Below, one piece after another: positions 50,959-58,625 of a DNA stretch of 64,000 nucleotides. The notes beneath the pieces were generated by a model. The model ran no database searches. It was not told where the DNA came from and saw nothing but the letters and a program-made list of their open reading frames with translations. The first letter of the stretch is position 1. Every line of letters begins with the position of its first letter. Both the position numbers and the translations under genes were made by a program. Source of the DNA: FEN-1099 sp964511015 (GTDB lineage Bacteria > Lernaellota > Lernaellaia > Lernaellales > Lernaellaceae); the NCBI GenBank assembly GCA_964511015.1, contig CAZEDX010000003.1, positions 37,239-101,238 on the forward strand. The letters run 5' to 3'.

Positions 50959-51723
50959 CTACGGTTCGGCGTCTGTACCCGGGACCAATGGCATCCGAGG
51001 ATGCTTGGCAAACGAAAAGGTGAGTTGCTCGTACCAAGAATCGGCCGAATTCACCAAGCCGAGAATGCGATTCCACATCTCCACCGGCGGACCGAACTCG
51101 CGCCAGTCGACCGCCAGGACCTTCACTCCGCGCCGCCGCATTTCGGCAACCAGTTTCTGATAATTGCGATCAAGATGTTGCAGATAGTCCAGTGGCACAC
51201 CGTTTTCTTGGGTCCGCCCGCGCGCGGCCATGCGTCGATGGCACTCTTCGGGAGGCACGTGTAGGAAGACGAACACGTCTGGCGGCATGATATCGCGGCT
51301 CATGTTGCGGAAGACATCGACATACAGCTCGTACTCCTCGCGCCGCATGAATCCGCGTTCCATTGCAGTCGTGGCAAACACCGTGTCGCCGTATATCGGT
51401 CGATCCTGCAGCACCGCCATTCCCTGGCTGCCCCATGCCAGTTCGACCGCCAGCCGATGTTGTTCATACCGCTGGCACAGCATGAACATCTGCATGGCAA
51501 AGCCGCCGCCCGTCGCCTGGCCTGTCTTCAGATCTTCGTAGTAGTGGGCAAGAAAGTGATTGAACTTCGGGTGGTGAGTCGGCTCTTCAAACACGCGAGT
51601 CGGCCAACCGGCGGACACCGCGGCTGAGGCGATCGCGTGGCAGGCATTGGTTTTGCCCGCGCCGATATTGGCATCCACGGTGATGAACAGGCCTTGCTTG
51701 CCGGGCGATAGCGGTGTGTTCAT
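50959..51723 (-). CDS. Deoxynucleoside kinase family protein
   Basis: Phosphorylates deoxynucleosides in a salvage pathway. The ATG at 51723 has AAAGGTGA eight bases upstream; the longer frame reads an improbable 22-residue extension. The 254-residue protein has the P-loop VDANIGAGKTNACHAIA, the DR-x motif in VLQDRPIYGDTVFA, and the LID-type segment RRMAARGRTQENGVPLDYLQ. These match the dCK/dGK family. Divergent from the GMC oxidoreductase gene. Confidence 0.85.
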   Translation of the reverse strand: MNTPLSPGKQGLFITVDANIGAGKTNACHAIASAAVSAGWPTRVFEEPTHHPKFNHFLAHYYEDLKTGQATGGGFAMQMFMLCQRYEQHRLAVELAWGSQGMAVLQDRPIYGDTVFATTAMERGFMRREEYELYVDVFRNMSRDIMPPDVFVFLHVPPEECHRRMAARGRTQENGVPLDYLQHLDRNYQKLVAEMRRRGVKVLAVDWREFGPPVEMWNRILGLVNSADSWYEQLTFSFAKHPRMPLVPGTDAEP

Positions 51724-51807
51724 GGTTTCACCTTTGCGGAAGACGGCTGAATCCGGGCGCATGATAGCCAAGCGCCTGCCGCCCGGCAACGCGGTCGGCC
51801 CATCTTC

Positions 51808-51835
51808 TTGTAAACCGTGGCTGGACTTTTATAAT
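51808..51835 (+). promoter_or_regulatory. Promoter of the GMC oxidoreductase gene
   Basis: TTGTAA (51808-51813) and TATAAT (51830-51835), 16 bases apart, about 90 bases before the start codon. Confidence 0.55.
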
Positions 51836-51923
51836 GGGTGTTACTCGACATGGCGCACCTTCTATAGTTGCAGGTTGAAGAACAATCAGATCAGGGCGCA
51901 TATGCCCGCGGCGGGGAATCGTG

Positions 51924-53504
51924 ATGGAAGACTCCTTCGATTTCATCGTGATCGGTTCCGGGTTTGGCGGCAGCGTGGCCGCATTGCGGTTAGCGGAAAA
52001 AGGGTACCGGGTCGCCGTGCTGGAGGCGGGCAAGCGCTGGCGGCCGGAGGACTTCCCCAAGACGAATTGGAACTTGCGTAAGTTCTTATGGGCCCCACAA
52101 ATCGGTTGCCACGGGATTCAACGCATCTGGCTGTTGAAGGACTTTATGGGGCTGGGTGGCGCCGGGGTCGGCGGCGGTTCACTCGTTTACGCTTGCGTGC
52201 TCATGCAGCCACTTGGTCCTTTCTACAAGGATCCCCAGTGGGTGGATCTCGATCCCGACTGGGAGAAGACTCTCGCCCCGCATTTCGCCACCGCGCGCCG
52301 GATGCTCGGCGTGACCAAGTTCCCCCAAGTGACCAACGCCGACCGAGTGCTCGCCGAATACGCAAAAGACATCGGCCGTAGCGATCACTTTGCGCCGACC
52401 GAAGTCGGCATCTACTTCGGCGAACCGGGCAAGACGGCGCCCGACCCGTACTTCGACGGCCAGGGTCCAGAACGTACCGGCTGCGATTTCACCGGCGCGT
52501 GCATGATCGGTTGCCGCAACGGCGGCAAGAACACCCTAGACAAAAACTACCTCTACCTCGCCGAAAAGCGCGGCGCACGGATTGTGCCCGAAACTCTAGT
52601 CACCGCGATCGAACCAGACGGCAACGGCGGCTACCTGGTGACCAGCCGCAAGGGCACGGCCGTGTTCCCCACTGGCAAGAAAGTCTGGAAGGCCAAACAG
52701 GTAGTGGTCGCCGCCGGCACACTAAGCACCATCGAACTGCTGCTCAACTGCAAACATCGCGGATTGCTGCCGAAGTTGTCCGATCATTTGGGCGATAAGT
52801 TCCGCACCAATTCCGAAGTGCTATGTGGCGCGCGCGCAAAAGGAAAAGATGCGAAATACTGCGACGGCACGGCAATCACCTCGATTCTCAAGGTAAACGA
52901 TATGACCTCAATCGAGGTGACCCGCTACCCCGCCGGTTCGGACGTAATGGGCCTCTTGGCCCAGGTGCTCACCGAAGGCGGCTCGAAATGGACTCGTCCG
53001 CTGAAATTCCTTTGGACCTGCCTCACCCACCCCACCCATTTGGCGCGCTGTCTATGGGTGTTCGGTTGGGCGCAACGCGCGATCATCCTGCTGGTCATGC
53101 AGGTCTACGACAACAGTGTGCGCATCTTCCTCAAGCGTAGTTGGTTGCGGCCGTGGCGAATGGTGCTTTCTTCAGAAGCGCCGGGCCAGGGCATCCCCAC
53201 TTACATTCCGGAAGGCAATCACGCCGCACGAGCCGTTGCCAAGAAGATCGACGGCGTGCCACAAGGGGCGATTTCGGAAGTACTTTTAAACCGGCCGTTG
53301 TCGGCGCACATGTTGGGCGGTTGCCCGATTGCCGCAGGCCCCGACCAGGGAGTAGTCGACAAGTATGGCCGCGTGTTCGGCTATGACGGGCTGTACATCA
53401 CCGATGGCGCAATCATGCCGGCGAACCTCGGCGTGAACCCTTCGCTGACCATCACTGCCTTGGCCGAGCATTGCATGACCGCAATACCGCCCAAACAAAA
53501 ATGA
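51924..53504 (+). CDS. GMC family FAD-dependent oxidoreductase (cholesterol oxidase-like)
   Basis: A 526-residue flavoenzyme; the ATG at 51924 is preferred over a GTG one codon earlier. The N-terminal Rossmann loop IGSGFGGSVAALRLAEKGYRV (FAD binding) is clear. LGGAGVGGGSLVYACV holds the second flavin motif, and GGCPIAAGPDQGVVDKYGRVFGYDGLYITDGA is the typical C-terminal GMC end, with LGVNPSLTITALAE following. The family resemblance is to cholesterol oxidases and bacterial steroid/alcohol dehydrogenases, but the substrate is not fixed. A Cys-rich part (CDFTGACMIGCRNGGKN) is unusual and may be a metal site. Confidence 0.87.
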   Translation: MEDSFDFIVIGSGFGGSVAALRLAEKGYRVAVLEAGKRWRPEDFPKTNWNLRKFLWAPQIGCHGIQRIWLLKDFMGLGGAGVGGGSLVYACVLMQPLGPFYKDPQWVDLDPDWEKTLAPHFATARRMLGVTKFPQVTNADRVLAEYAKDIGRSDHFAPTEVGIYFGEPGKTAPDPYFDGQGPERTGCDFTGACMIGCRNGGKNTLDKNYLYLAEKRGARIVPETLVTAIEPDGNGGYLVTSRKGTAVFPTGKKVWKAKQVVVAAGTLSTIELLLNCKHRGLLPKLSDHLGDKFRTNSEVLCGARAKGKDAKYCDGTAITSILKVNDMTSIEVTRYPAGSDVMGLLAQVLTEGGSKWTRPLKFLWTCLTHPTHLARCLWVFGWAQRAIILLVMQVYDNSVRIFLKRSWLRPWRMVLSSEAPGQGIPTYIPEGNHAARAVAKKIDGVPQGAISEVLLNRPLSAHMLGGCPIAAGPDQGVVDKYGRVFGYDGLYITDGAIMPANLGVNPSLTITALAEHCMTAIPPKQK

Positions 53505-53522
53505 CCCGTCGTTAGAAAAGAA

Positions 53523-53554
53523 AAGGGCGAGCCGACCGGCTCGCCCTTGTTTTT
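53523..53554. terminator. Bidirectional Rho-independent terminator
   Basis: An 11-bp perfect stem (53523-53533 with 53538-53548) and a four-base loop lie between convergent genes. Each side is followed by a T-rich tail, TGTTTTTC on plus and TTTTC on minus. Confidence 0.85.
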
Positions 53555-53561
53555 CGGTCAA

Positions 53562-55259
53562 CTAGCAGCCGCAACCGCTATCGTCATCGTCATCGTCGGC
53601 CATTATTTGGTCGTCATCGTCATCGGCTTGGTCATCGTCGTCCGCATCGTCGTCGACGACATCGTCATCTGCCGGCGTATTGGTGATAGTGATCGTCACC
53701 TCATCCTCTCCGGATTCCTGCCCGTCGCTCACCACCAACTGGAAAGTGTACTCGCCGGCTTCGGCGGCCAGAAAGGACGGCGCCACGTTTTCCACATCGC
53801 TCAACGTTGTTGGCGGCCCATCCACCTGCTCCCAAGCGAAAGTGATCGCGTCGCCGTCCGGATCGTACGAACCGGAACCGTCGAGCGTGATTGTCATGCC
53901 CGTTTCGCCTTCCTGGTCATCACCGGCATCAGCGATCGGCGGAACGTTCTGTTGCGTATAGCGATAAACACTTAGATCCCCGCCGGCTTGATAGGCAACG
54001 TTGTCGTCGACCCAATCAAACGCGACCACCGGATGTCCCCAATCGAGTAGCGTCTCGTCGAGATGCCAAGTTTCGCCACGATCTATCGAGTAGAAGATGA
54101 TCGACTTGTAATTGAGCACACCCTGCCCCACGCCACCGATGAAGCCGGTCGATCCGCTCGGGCTGAACGAGAAAGACATGATGCCAAACGCCAGTCCGCC
54201 CAAATCGTCCAGCGGAATGCGGTCGGTGTAGTCAGTCCAGGTCTCGCCACCGTCGGTCGTCTTGTAGAGTCGGAAGTCGGGATACGAGCCGTCCACCGGG
54301 GTCGACCACACCCAGCCTTCTTGCTCGTTGAGCATTTCGATCTGGCCGAACGCCTCGTTTTCCGAGAACTTGATTCTCGTCCACGAATTGCCGCCGTCGG
54401 TCGTCTTGAAAATGCGCCCATTGATGCCCTTCGGCGCGCCACCGTGTTCGGCAAAGTAGGCCCGACGCTCGGCGCGGAACTGCGGATCACGCAGCCAACG
54501 CACTTCGTTGACCCGATGCCGGTAGAGCGCCCACGACCATTCTTCCTCGGTCATGTCCGGAGTACGTTCCGGTTCCGGCTCGGCCTCGCCGCTGGTAATG
54601 AAACCGACCATTTCGCTCGGGAAATCGACGTCGCCATACGAATTGGGCCCCGGGGGCATTTGTGGCACGTTTTCCCAAGTCCAACCGAAGTCGTAACTGC
54701 GCATGATCAGGTCATCGCCGCCGACCGCGAACAACACGTCGCCCGGCGCGAAATCGAAAGCAGTAATCGCTTTACCAAAGGCGAAGGGTAGCGTTGCTTG
54801 CTCCACCGTCTGACCGCCGTCCTGCGTCACGTAAATGACCGGACTGAGCGTCAACATGCAGACGAACATGCACAATGGTTCCGGCAGGTTTTCGTAACAT
54901 TCTTCCGACGTTCCAAAACCACCGTACAAGCCGACGTCCGAACCCGCGCTCTCCACTGCGATGATGAAGGTATACATCTTCATCATGTCGCACATCGAGC
55001 CGTCGTACTTCATGGCAACGGTCGCGTCCCATGTTAAGCCGCCGTCCGAACTCACCCAGCCGTAATCGATCTCGTCAAACGAAGGCTGCTGCATACCTAC
55101 GGTATACAGGTGGTCGTAGTCGGCCACACTAATCCCCAGGAACGACGCGTTGCTATAACCCGGCGGTTCTAGGCCGTAAAGGTCTTCCCACTGACCGTAC
55201 TCGGCCCAAGCTGTACCCGAGGCCAGCACTAGAATCAGGATCACCAGCATTTTTCTCAT
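53562..55259 (-). CDS. BNR/Asp-box sialidase-like propeller protein with PKD domain and Asp-rich CGC tail
   Basis: A 565-residue exported protein with signal peptide (cleavage after GTAWA). Several Asp-box repeats of the S-x-D-x-G-x-T-W type are seen (SSDGGLTWD, TQDGGQTV, TTDGGNSWTRI, TTDGGETWTDY, SIDRGETWHL), indicating a beta-propeller up to about residue 440. A PKD domain follows (PPIADAGDDQEG to about 525, with DPDGDAITFAWEQ). The last 33 residues are nearly all Asp, ending in GCGC. A Cys end after an Asp-rich linker is the mirror image of the lipoproteins at 36-42 kb. No sialidase catalytic residues are obvious. Confidence 0.75.
   Translation of the reverse strand: MRKMLVILILVLASGTAWAEYGQWEDLYGLEPPGYSNASFLGISVADYDHLYTVGMQQPSFDEIDYGWVSSDGGLTWDATVAMKYDGSMCDMMKMYTFIIAVESAGSDVGLYGGFGTSEECYENLPEPLCMFVCMLTLSPVIYVTQDGGQTVEQATLPFAFGKAITAFDFAPGDVLFAVGGDDLIMRSYDFGWTWENVPQMPPGPNSYGDVDFPSEMVGFITSGEAEPEPERTPDMTEEEWSWALYRHRVNEVRWLRDPQFRAERRAYFAEHGGAPKGINGRIFKTTDGGNSWTRIKFSENEAFGQIEMLNEQEGWVWSTPVDGSYPDFRLYKTTDGGETWTDYTDRIPLDDLGGLAFGIMSFSFSPSGSTGFIGGVGQGVLNYKSIIFYSIDRGETWHLDETLLDWGHPVVAFDWVDDNVAYQAGGDLSVYRYTQQNVPPIADAGDDQEGETGMTITLDGSGSYDPDGDAITFAWEQVDGPPTTLSDVENVAPSFLAAEAGEYTFQLVVSDGQESGEDEVTITITNTPADDDVVDDDADDDDQADDDDDQIMADDDDDDSGCGC
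53565..53682 (-). repeat. GAY-codon repeat coding the C-terminal Asp-rich tail
   Basis: Low-complexity GAC/GAT tract over about 118 bases at the 3' end of the BNR/PKD gene, ending in the codons for SGCGC. Confidence 0.8.
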
Positions 55260-55336
55260 TGATTTGCTCCTAGAAGTCCACCCAGGTTTGGCCTGTTGTA
55301 GAAGGACTGCCGGACTACGTCAAGCCGATACTCTTT

Positions 55337-56635
55337 TCAATCGAAACGGTAACTCGTTGCCACCAGTAAGTTGATCATTTGCACCCGCAGGTCGGCATCC
55401 TGTTCTTCTGTAGCGATCTGGCCGTCGCGCTCGATGACGCGGCTGATCGGAGTGGTGCCAGTGCCCCATGCGTAGTTGAGCCCCAGACTGAAAGTTGTCT
55501 GCTCACGATAGAGGCCCGCCGAAACCGTTACCCCGTACATGTCCAATCGTGCGTCTTCGAACGGAGAAAAGTTCGTATAGAAGCCGGCACGCAACGGCAC
55601 AATACGGTTGACGACATACTCGAAGCCGAGGTTGCCGTTGATCAACGGCCGCATCTTTACCTTGTCGGCAATCTCGTCCTCTTGTGCGTCTTCATAGGTC
55701 AGGGCGTCGTAGTACTTGACGTCGGCGGTTACCGCCCATACGCGCTTTCGCTCGTAGCCCAATCCTAAGCCCACCATGAAAGGATCGCGCCGTAACGGGG
55801 TAAAGTCCTGCTGTTGCGTGTCTTCCTCGGCCGTACCCAAATAGCTCACCAGATATGAATTGGAGTAGTTGCCGGCGCCCCACACCTGCAGTGACGGCGA
55901 GCGCACCACTAAGCCCACGTGAAAGGCATTCCAGGTGAAGCGCGCCCCGACTAGCGCCAACAGACCGAAGGTTTTACGATCGGTTTCGTACTGCGAACTT
56001 AACAGCATCTCGTCCTGCAAGATCGACAAATCGTCTTCGGTCAGTCGGCCACTGACTCGCGAATCGAACGCGGTCTGACCGAACAGGCCGTACAGGGTCG
56101 CTCCCAGCCCGACGTGCGGACCCAAGCGCCGCGCAAACGACGGCCCGAACCAGTAGGTCTGACTGGATGAACGTGAGGAGAACACCAGCCGGCCGTCAGC
56201 GGACTTTGTTTGGTTGCGGTAGCTGAACGAGTCAGGCGAGACAACGGAAAAAGCAAACACATTGGCGGCGTCACGACCGGCTTCGGCGCCGAAACGATAC
56301 ACTGACCCGGAAAGCGCCGGCACGGCGTAGAATGTCGTGATGCTCATGTTGCTGACCGCCTCGCCGAAACCGATAGCGTTCGACATTTCCAATGCCGTGT
56401 AGCCGTAGAAGGTGGCGCTCAAGCTGAGACTGTCGTTCACCGCAAACGCTAGTCCTCCCGGATTGTAGTAGGCCCCCGACAAGTCATCGGCAATTGCCGT
56501 AAACGCTCCACCCATCCCCGCGGCTCGTTCGCCCACCGGATAGAACTGGTAGCCTTGGGCGTTGGCATCTGGCGCGACCATCAACAAGCCAATCATGACC
56601 AAGAAAGCAGCGATCCAATGTGAAGCGTCTCTCAC
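55337..56635 (-). CDS. FadL/OmpP1-type outer-membrane protein
   Basis: A 432-residue barrel similar to long-chain fatty-acid and hydrocarbon transporters. The GTG at 56635 has GGGGGA upstream. A signal peptide ends after DANA. The mature N-terminus shows the family's characteristic Asn-Pro-Ala/Gly region: GERAAGMGGAFTAIADDLSGAYYNPGGLAFA. The chain ends in SYRFD, with the aromatic near the end typical of barrels. Hydrophobic ligand transport is inferred from the family. It lies 77 bases upstream of the BNR/PKD gene on the same strand and may be cotranscribed. Confidence 0.85.
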   Translation of the reverse strand: MRDASHWIAAFLVMIGLLMVAPDANAQGYQFYPVGERAAGMGGAFTAIADDLSGAYYNPGGLAFAVNDSLSLSATFYGYTALEMSNAIGFGEAVSNMSITTFYAVPALSGSVYRFGAEAGRDAANVFAFSVVSPDSFSYRNQTKSADGRLVFSSRSSSQTYWFGPSFARRLGPHVGLGATLYGLFGQTAFDSRVSGRLTEDDLSILQDEMLLSSQYETDRKTFGLLALVGARFTWNAFHVGLVVRSPSLQVWGAGNYSNSYLVSYLGTAEEDTQQQDFTPLRRDPFMVGLGLGYERKRVWAVTADVKYYDALTYEDAQEDEIADKVKMRPLINGNLGFEYVVNRIVPLRAGFYTNFSPFEDARLDMYGVTVSAGLYREQTTFSLGLNYAWGTGTTPISRVIERDGQIATEEQDADLRVQMINLLVATSYRFD

Positions 56636-56639
56636 GGCG

Positions 56640-57010
56640 TCCCCCTGACTGGGAAAGAATTGAAGTAGAGTCTACCGAAATCGAACGCGACCGGACAAGC
56701 GTCGCAATGGCTTGACCGAATCGGCACTCGGGACTGAAAAAGATGCGCGAATCTCTTGGCGGAAGCAGCCAAAAACCTGCGATCAAAGAAGTCCGACCAC
56801 GGCCATGGACAACTTGCCGGTGCAACACGAATCGCCCCAACCGTCCGTACTCCTTTCAACTTGTTGACATGTTGTTTTGAGAGGCCCAAACCCTTGAATA
56901 GGATTGGGTTACGCTTACCTCTGGAGAGAGAGGCAATCCGCGTAAAAGCAAAATCTAGTGCGCCGTTGAAATGAACAACGAAATGGGTGGTAGGTACGCC
57001 ATGAGACGGT
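56640..57010. other. Intergenic region without a recognisable gene
   Basis: Between the FadL-like gene and the IS relic I see only short antisense frames. A weak hairpin (AACCC/GGGTT near 56890-56915) is present. No coding signature was found. Confidence 0.45.
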
Positions 57011-57029
57011 CCTTGAGCCCCGGTTAAGC
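57011..57029 (+). repeat. Left terminal inverted repeat of the IS relic
   Basis: Pairs with 57482-57502 in inverse orientation and matches the end at 63921-63941 of the second copy. Confidence 0.6.
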
Positions 57030-57105
57030 AAAAGAAGAGGATCTCCAAGTTTCGGGAATGATTAGTTTTGTAGTGCAAACGACAAAACACCCGGGAGGTG
57101 CTCCG

Positions 57106-57420
57106 ATGTCGAGTATAACCATTGACTTTATCGATGAGCAAATCACTTCGAACGGCGGCGCGGTTGGGTCTGGCGGACCGGTTGAACGCGGCGGTGCGGC
57201 TGAAACAACGGGCGCGCGGGGCCAGCGGTCGGTAGACGTCGCTGGCGCTGATCTACTTGCTGGCCTAAGACGACGGCGCGTTGTGCGAGGTGGATCGCTC
57301 GCTTGGCGGCGGACAACGTGCGCGCGCGGCTGCTCGACCTCTCGCGCGCAGCCTCGGGCTGCGCACGATTTTCCGCCGCCAGTAACGCGTCTCCCGCCGT
57401 GCAAAGCCCCGATCGATCCT
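57106..57420 (+). pseudogene. Broken transposase fragment (IS1380-like N-terminus)
   Basis: The start ATG at 57106 follows GGGAGG. The first 19 residues (SITIDFIDEQITSNGGA) resemble the N-terminus of IS1380-type transposases. From about 57163 the coherent sequence continues in another frame (RLGLADRLNAAVRLKQRARG), meets a TAG, reads ALIYLLA, meets a TAA, then DDGALCEVD. A third frame gives RARLLDLSRAASG. Small deletions, frameshifts and two stops make it nonfunctional. Family assignment rests on the N-terminal phrase only. Confidence 0.5.
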
Positions 57421-57481
57421 CAAAACAATAAAAATCGGCTCGGCAAAAAATGCGTTTTCGGAAGAATGTCCCTGAATCGGA

Positions 57482-57502
57482 CCGCTTATCCGGGAATCAA
57501 GG
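57482..57502 (-). repeat. Right terminal inverted repeat of the IS relic
   Basis: Reverse complement CCTTGATTCCCGGATAAGCGG is near-identical to the left end of the copy at 63921 (19 of 21 by eye). Confidence 0.6.
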
Positions 57503-57518
57503 AAGAGTGATACAAGTG

Positions 57519-57547
57519 TTGACTCCACCATTGAATACTGGTTAACT
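57519..57547 (+). promoter_or_regulatory. Bacterioferritin promoter
   Basis: TTGACT (57519-57524) and TTAACT (57542-57547) with a 17-base spacer, immediately after the IS relic and about 50 bases before bfr. Confidence 0.5.
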
Positions 57548-57599
57548 ACCTTTCACAAGTTAGCAAGTATTCAACCGCCATTCTTTTCCGGGAGGCAAC

Positions 57600-58070
57600 A
57601 TGAAAGGCCAGAAGAAAGTCATTGATGTACTCAACGGCGTGTTGACGGACGAACTGACGGCGATCAGCCAGTACATGGTCCATTCTGAAATGTGCGACAA
57701 CTGGGGCTATCCGCGACTGCATGAAGCCGTGGAAAAGCGTGCGATCGTAGAAATGAAACACGCTGAAAAACTCATCGCGCGCATTATCTTCTTCGAGGGG
57801 CAACCGGTCGTCAGCAAGCTCAACCCGATTACGATCGGCGCCGATGTCGCCAGACAGTTGGCCAACGATCTGCAAGCTGAGTACGGCGCGGTTAAAGCTT
57901 ATAACGCGGCGATCAAAATCGCGGTCGAGGCCGGTGACAACGGTACGCGTGAACTGCTGGAAAGCATTCTGAAAGACGAGGAAGACCACGTCGACTGGAT
58001 TGAGGCGCAACTCGACCAGATCGAACAGATGGGCGTCGCCAACTACTTGGCAGAACAAACCCGGCAATAG
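57600..58070 (+). CDS. bfr: Bacterioferritin
   Basis: A 24-subunit iron-storage protein with heme at the dimer interface. The 156-residue length is standard. All ferroxidase ligands fall at the canonical E. coli numbers: Glu18, Glu51, His54, Glu94, Glu127 and His130. The heme ligand Met52 is also present (VEMKHAEKL). GGGAGG precedes the ATG. No bacterioferritin-associated ferredoxin (Bfd) gene is adjacent. It ends about 100 bases before the MarR gene. Confidence 0.95.
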   Translation: MKGQKKVIDVLNGVLTDELTAISQYMVHSEMCDNWGYPRLHEAVEKRAIVEMKHAEKLIARIIFFEGQPVVSKLNPITIGADVARQLANDLQAEYGAVKAYNAAIKIAVEAGDNGTRELLESILKDEEDHVDWIEAQLDQIEQMGVANYLAEQTRQ

Positions 58071-58090
58071 GCCCTCCCCCATCCGCCCCG

Positions 58091-58113
58091 GCCCTATCGA
58101 CCAACAATAGGGC
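58091..58113. promoter_or_regulatory. Inverted repeat upstream of the MarR gene
   Basis: A seven-base perfect inverted repeat GCCCTAT...ATAGGGC with a nine-base loop ends just before the -35 element of the next promoter. It could be an operator or a weak bfr terminator; no T-run follows. Confidence 0.45.
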
Positions 58114-58142
58114 TTGACTGATATTGTTCGTATCCGTACTAT
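58114..58142 (+). promoter_or_regulatory. Promoter of the MarR-dehydratase operon
   Basis: TTGACT (58114-58119), a 17-base spacer and TACTAT (58137-58142). ATATTG (58121-58126) and CAATAT (58151-58156) form an inverted pair around the -10 that would suit a MarR-type operator. Confidence 0.6.
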
Positions 58143-58172
58143 TCGCATGCCAATATTACGCAGGAAAACCAA

Positions 58173-58625
58173 ATGACATTTGTCGATCCTTTCGATTGTC
58201 CGTACTACCTGGTTACCCGTGTTTCCCTCGCCGTGACTTCGGCACTGAAGGCGGGTTTTACCGCTGCGAACGTCGAACGAGTGCGCCCGGCATACCTCGG
58301 CGTGCTTTTCTACCTGTGGCAAACCGAAGGCTTGAAGGCGGTGGAGCTGGGCCGCAAAGCTGGACTCGAGCCCTCGACAATGACCGGCCTGCTCGACCGC
58401 ATGGAACGTGACGGACTGGTCGTGCGCTCGCCCGATCCAAACGACCGTCGCGCTCAACTCATCTTTCTCACCGAGGAAGGTCGCCGTGCCCGTGTTCCGG
58501 TGACTGACGTGGTCAACCGAACGTTGTCACAGGTTTTTGAAAACACGGCCGAGAAGGACCTCACACAGCTCAAACGGACTTTACGCCGGGCGTTAGCGAA
58601 CCTGCATGAGGGGAGCGAATCATGA
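58173..58625 (+). CDS. MarR family transcriptional regulator
   Basis: A 150-residue winged-helix regulator. The core shows LKAVELGRKAGLEPSTMTGLLDRMERDGLV (recognition helix and following helix) and the wing RSPDPNDRRAQLIFLTEEG, the MarR signature DxRxxxxxLT. It overlaps the downstream dehydratase gene by four bases, so it is the first gene of that operon and likely autoregulates it through the inverted repeat at the promoter. The ligand is presumably a pathway-related aromatic or acyl compound; this is inference. Confidence 0.88.
   Translation: MTFVDPFDCPYYLVTRVSLAVTSALKAGFTAANVERVRPAYLGVLFYLWQTEGLKAVELGRKAGLEPSTMTGLLDRMERDGLVVRSPDPNDRRAQLIFLTEEGRRARVPVTDVVNRTLSQVFENTAEKDLTQLKRTLRRALANLHEGSES

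Larger units (their letters stand above)
57011..57502 (+). mobile_element. Relic of an insertion sequence with terminal inverted repeats (IS1380-like guess)
   Basis: The left end CCTTGAGCCCCGGTTAAGC (57011-57029) and the reverse complement of the right end (57482-57502, CCTTGATTCCCGGATAAGCGG) match in about 16 of 19 positions. Inside, a hairpin GTTTTGT/ACAAAAC and a GGGAGG site precede a broken transposase start. At 492 bp it is far shorter than a full element (about 1.5 kb for IS1380 types), so most has been deleted. No target-site duplication is visible. A second copy starts at 63921. Confidence 0.65.

Noticed and set aside
53562..53682. MYXO-CTERM type sorting tail
   Set aside because: The tail has an Asp-rich run and Cys but no following transmembrane helix and Arg-rich end.
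57546..58457. Minus-strand open frame of 303 residues over bfr and MarR
   Set aside because: Antisense to two well-defined genes with intact motifs.
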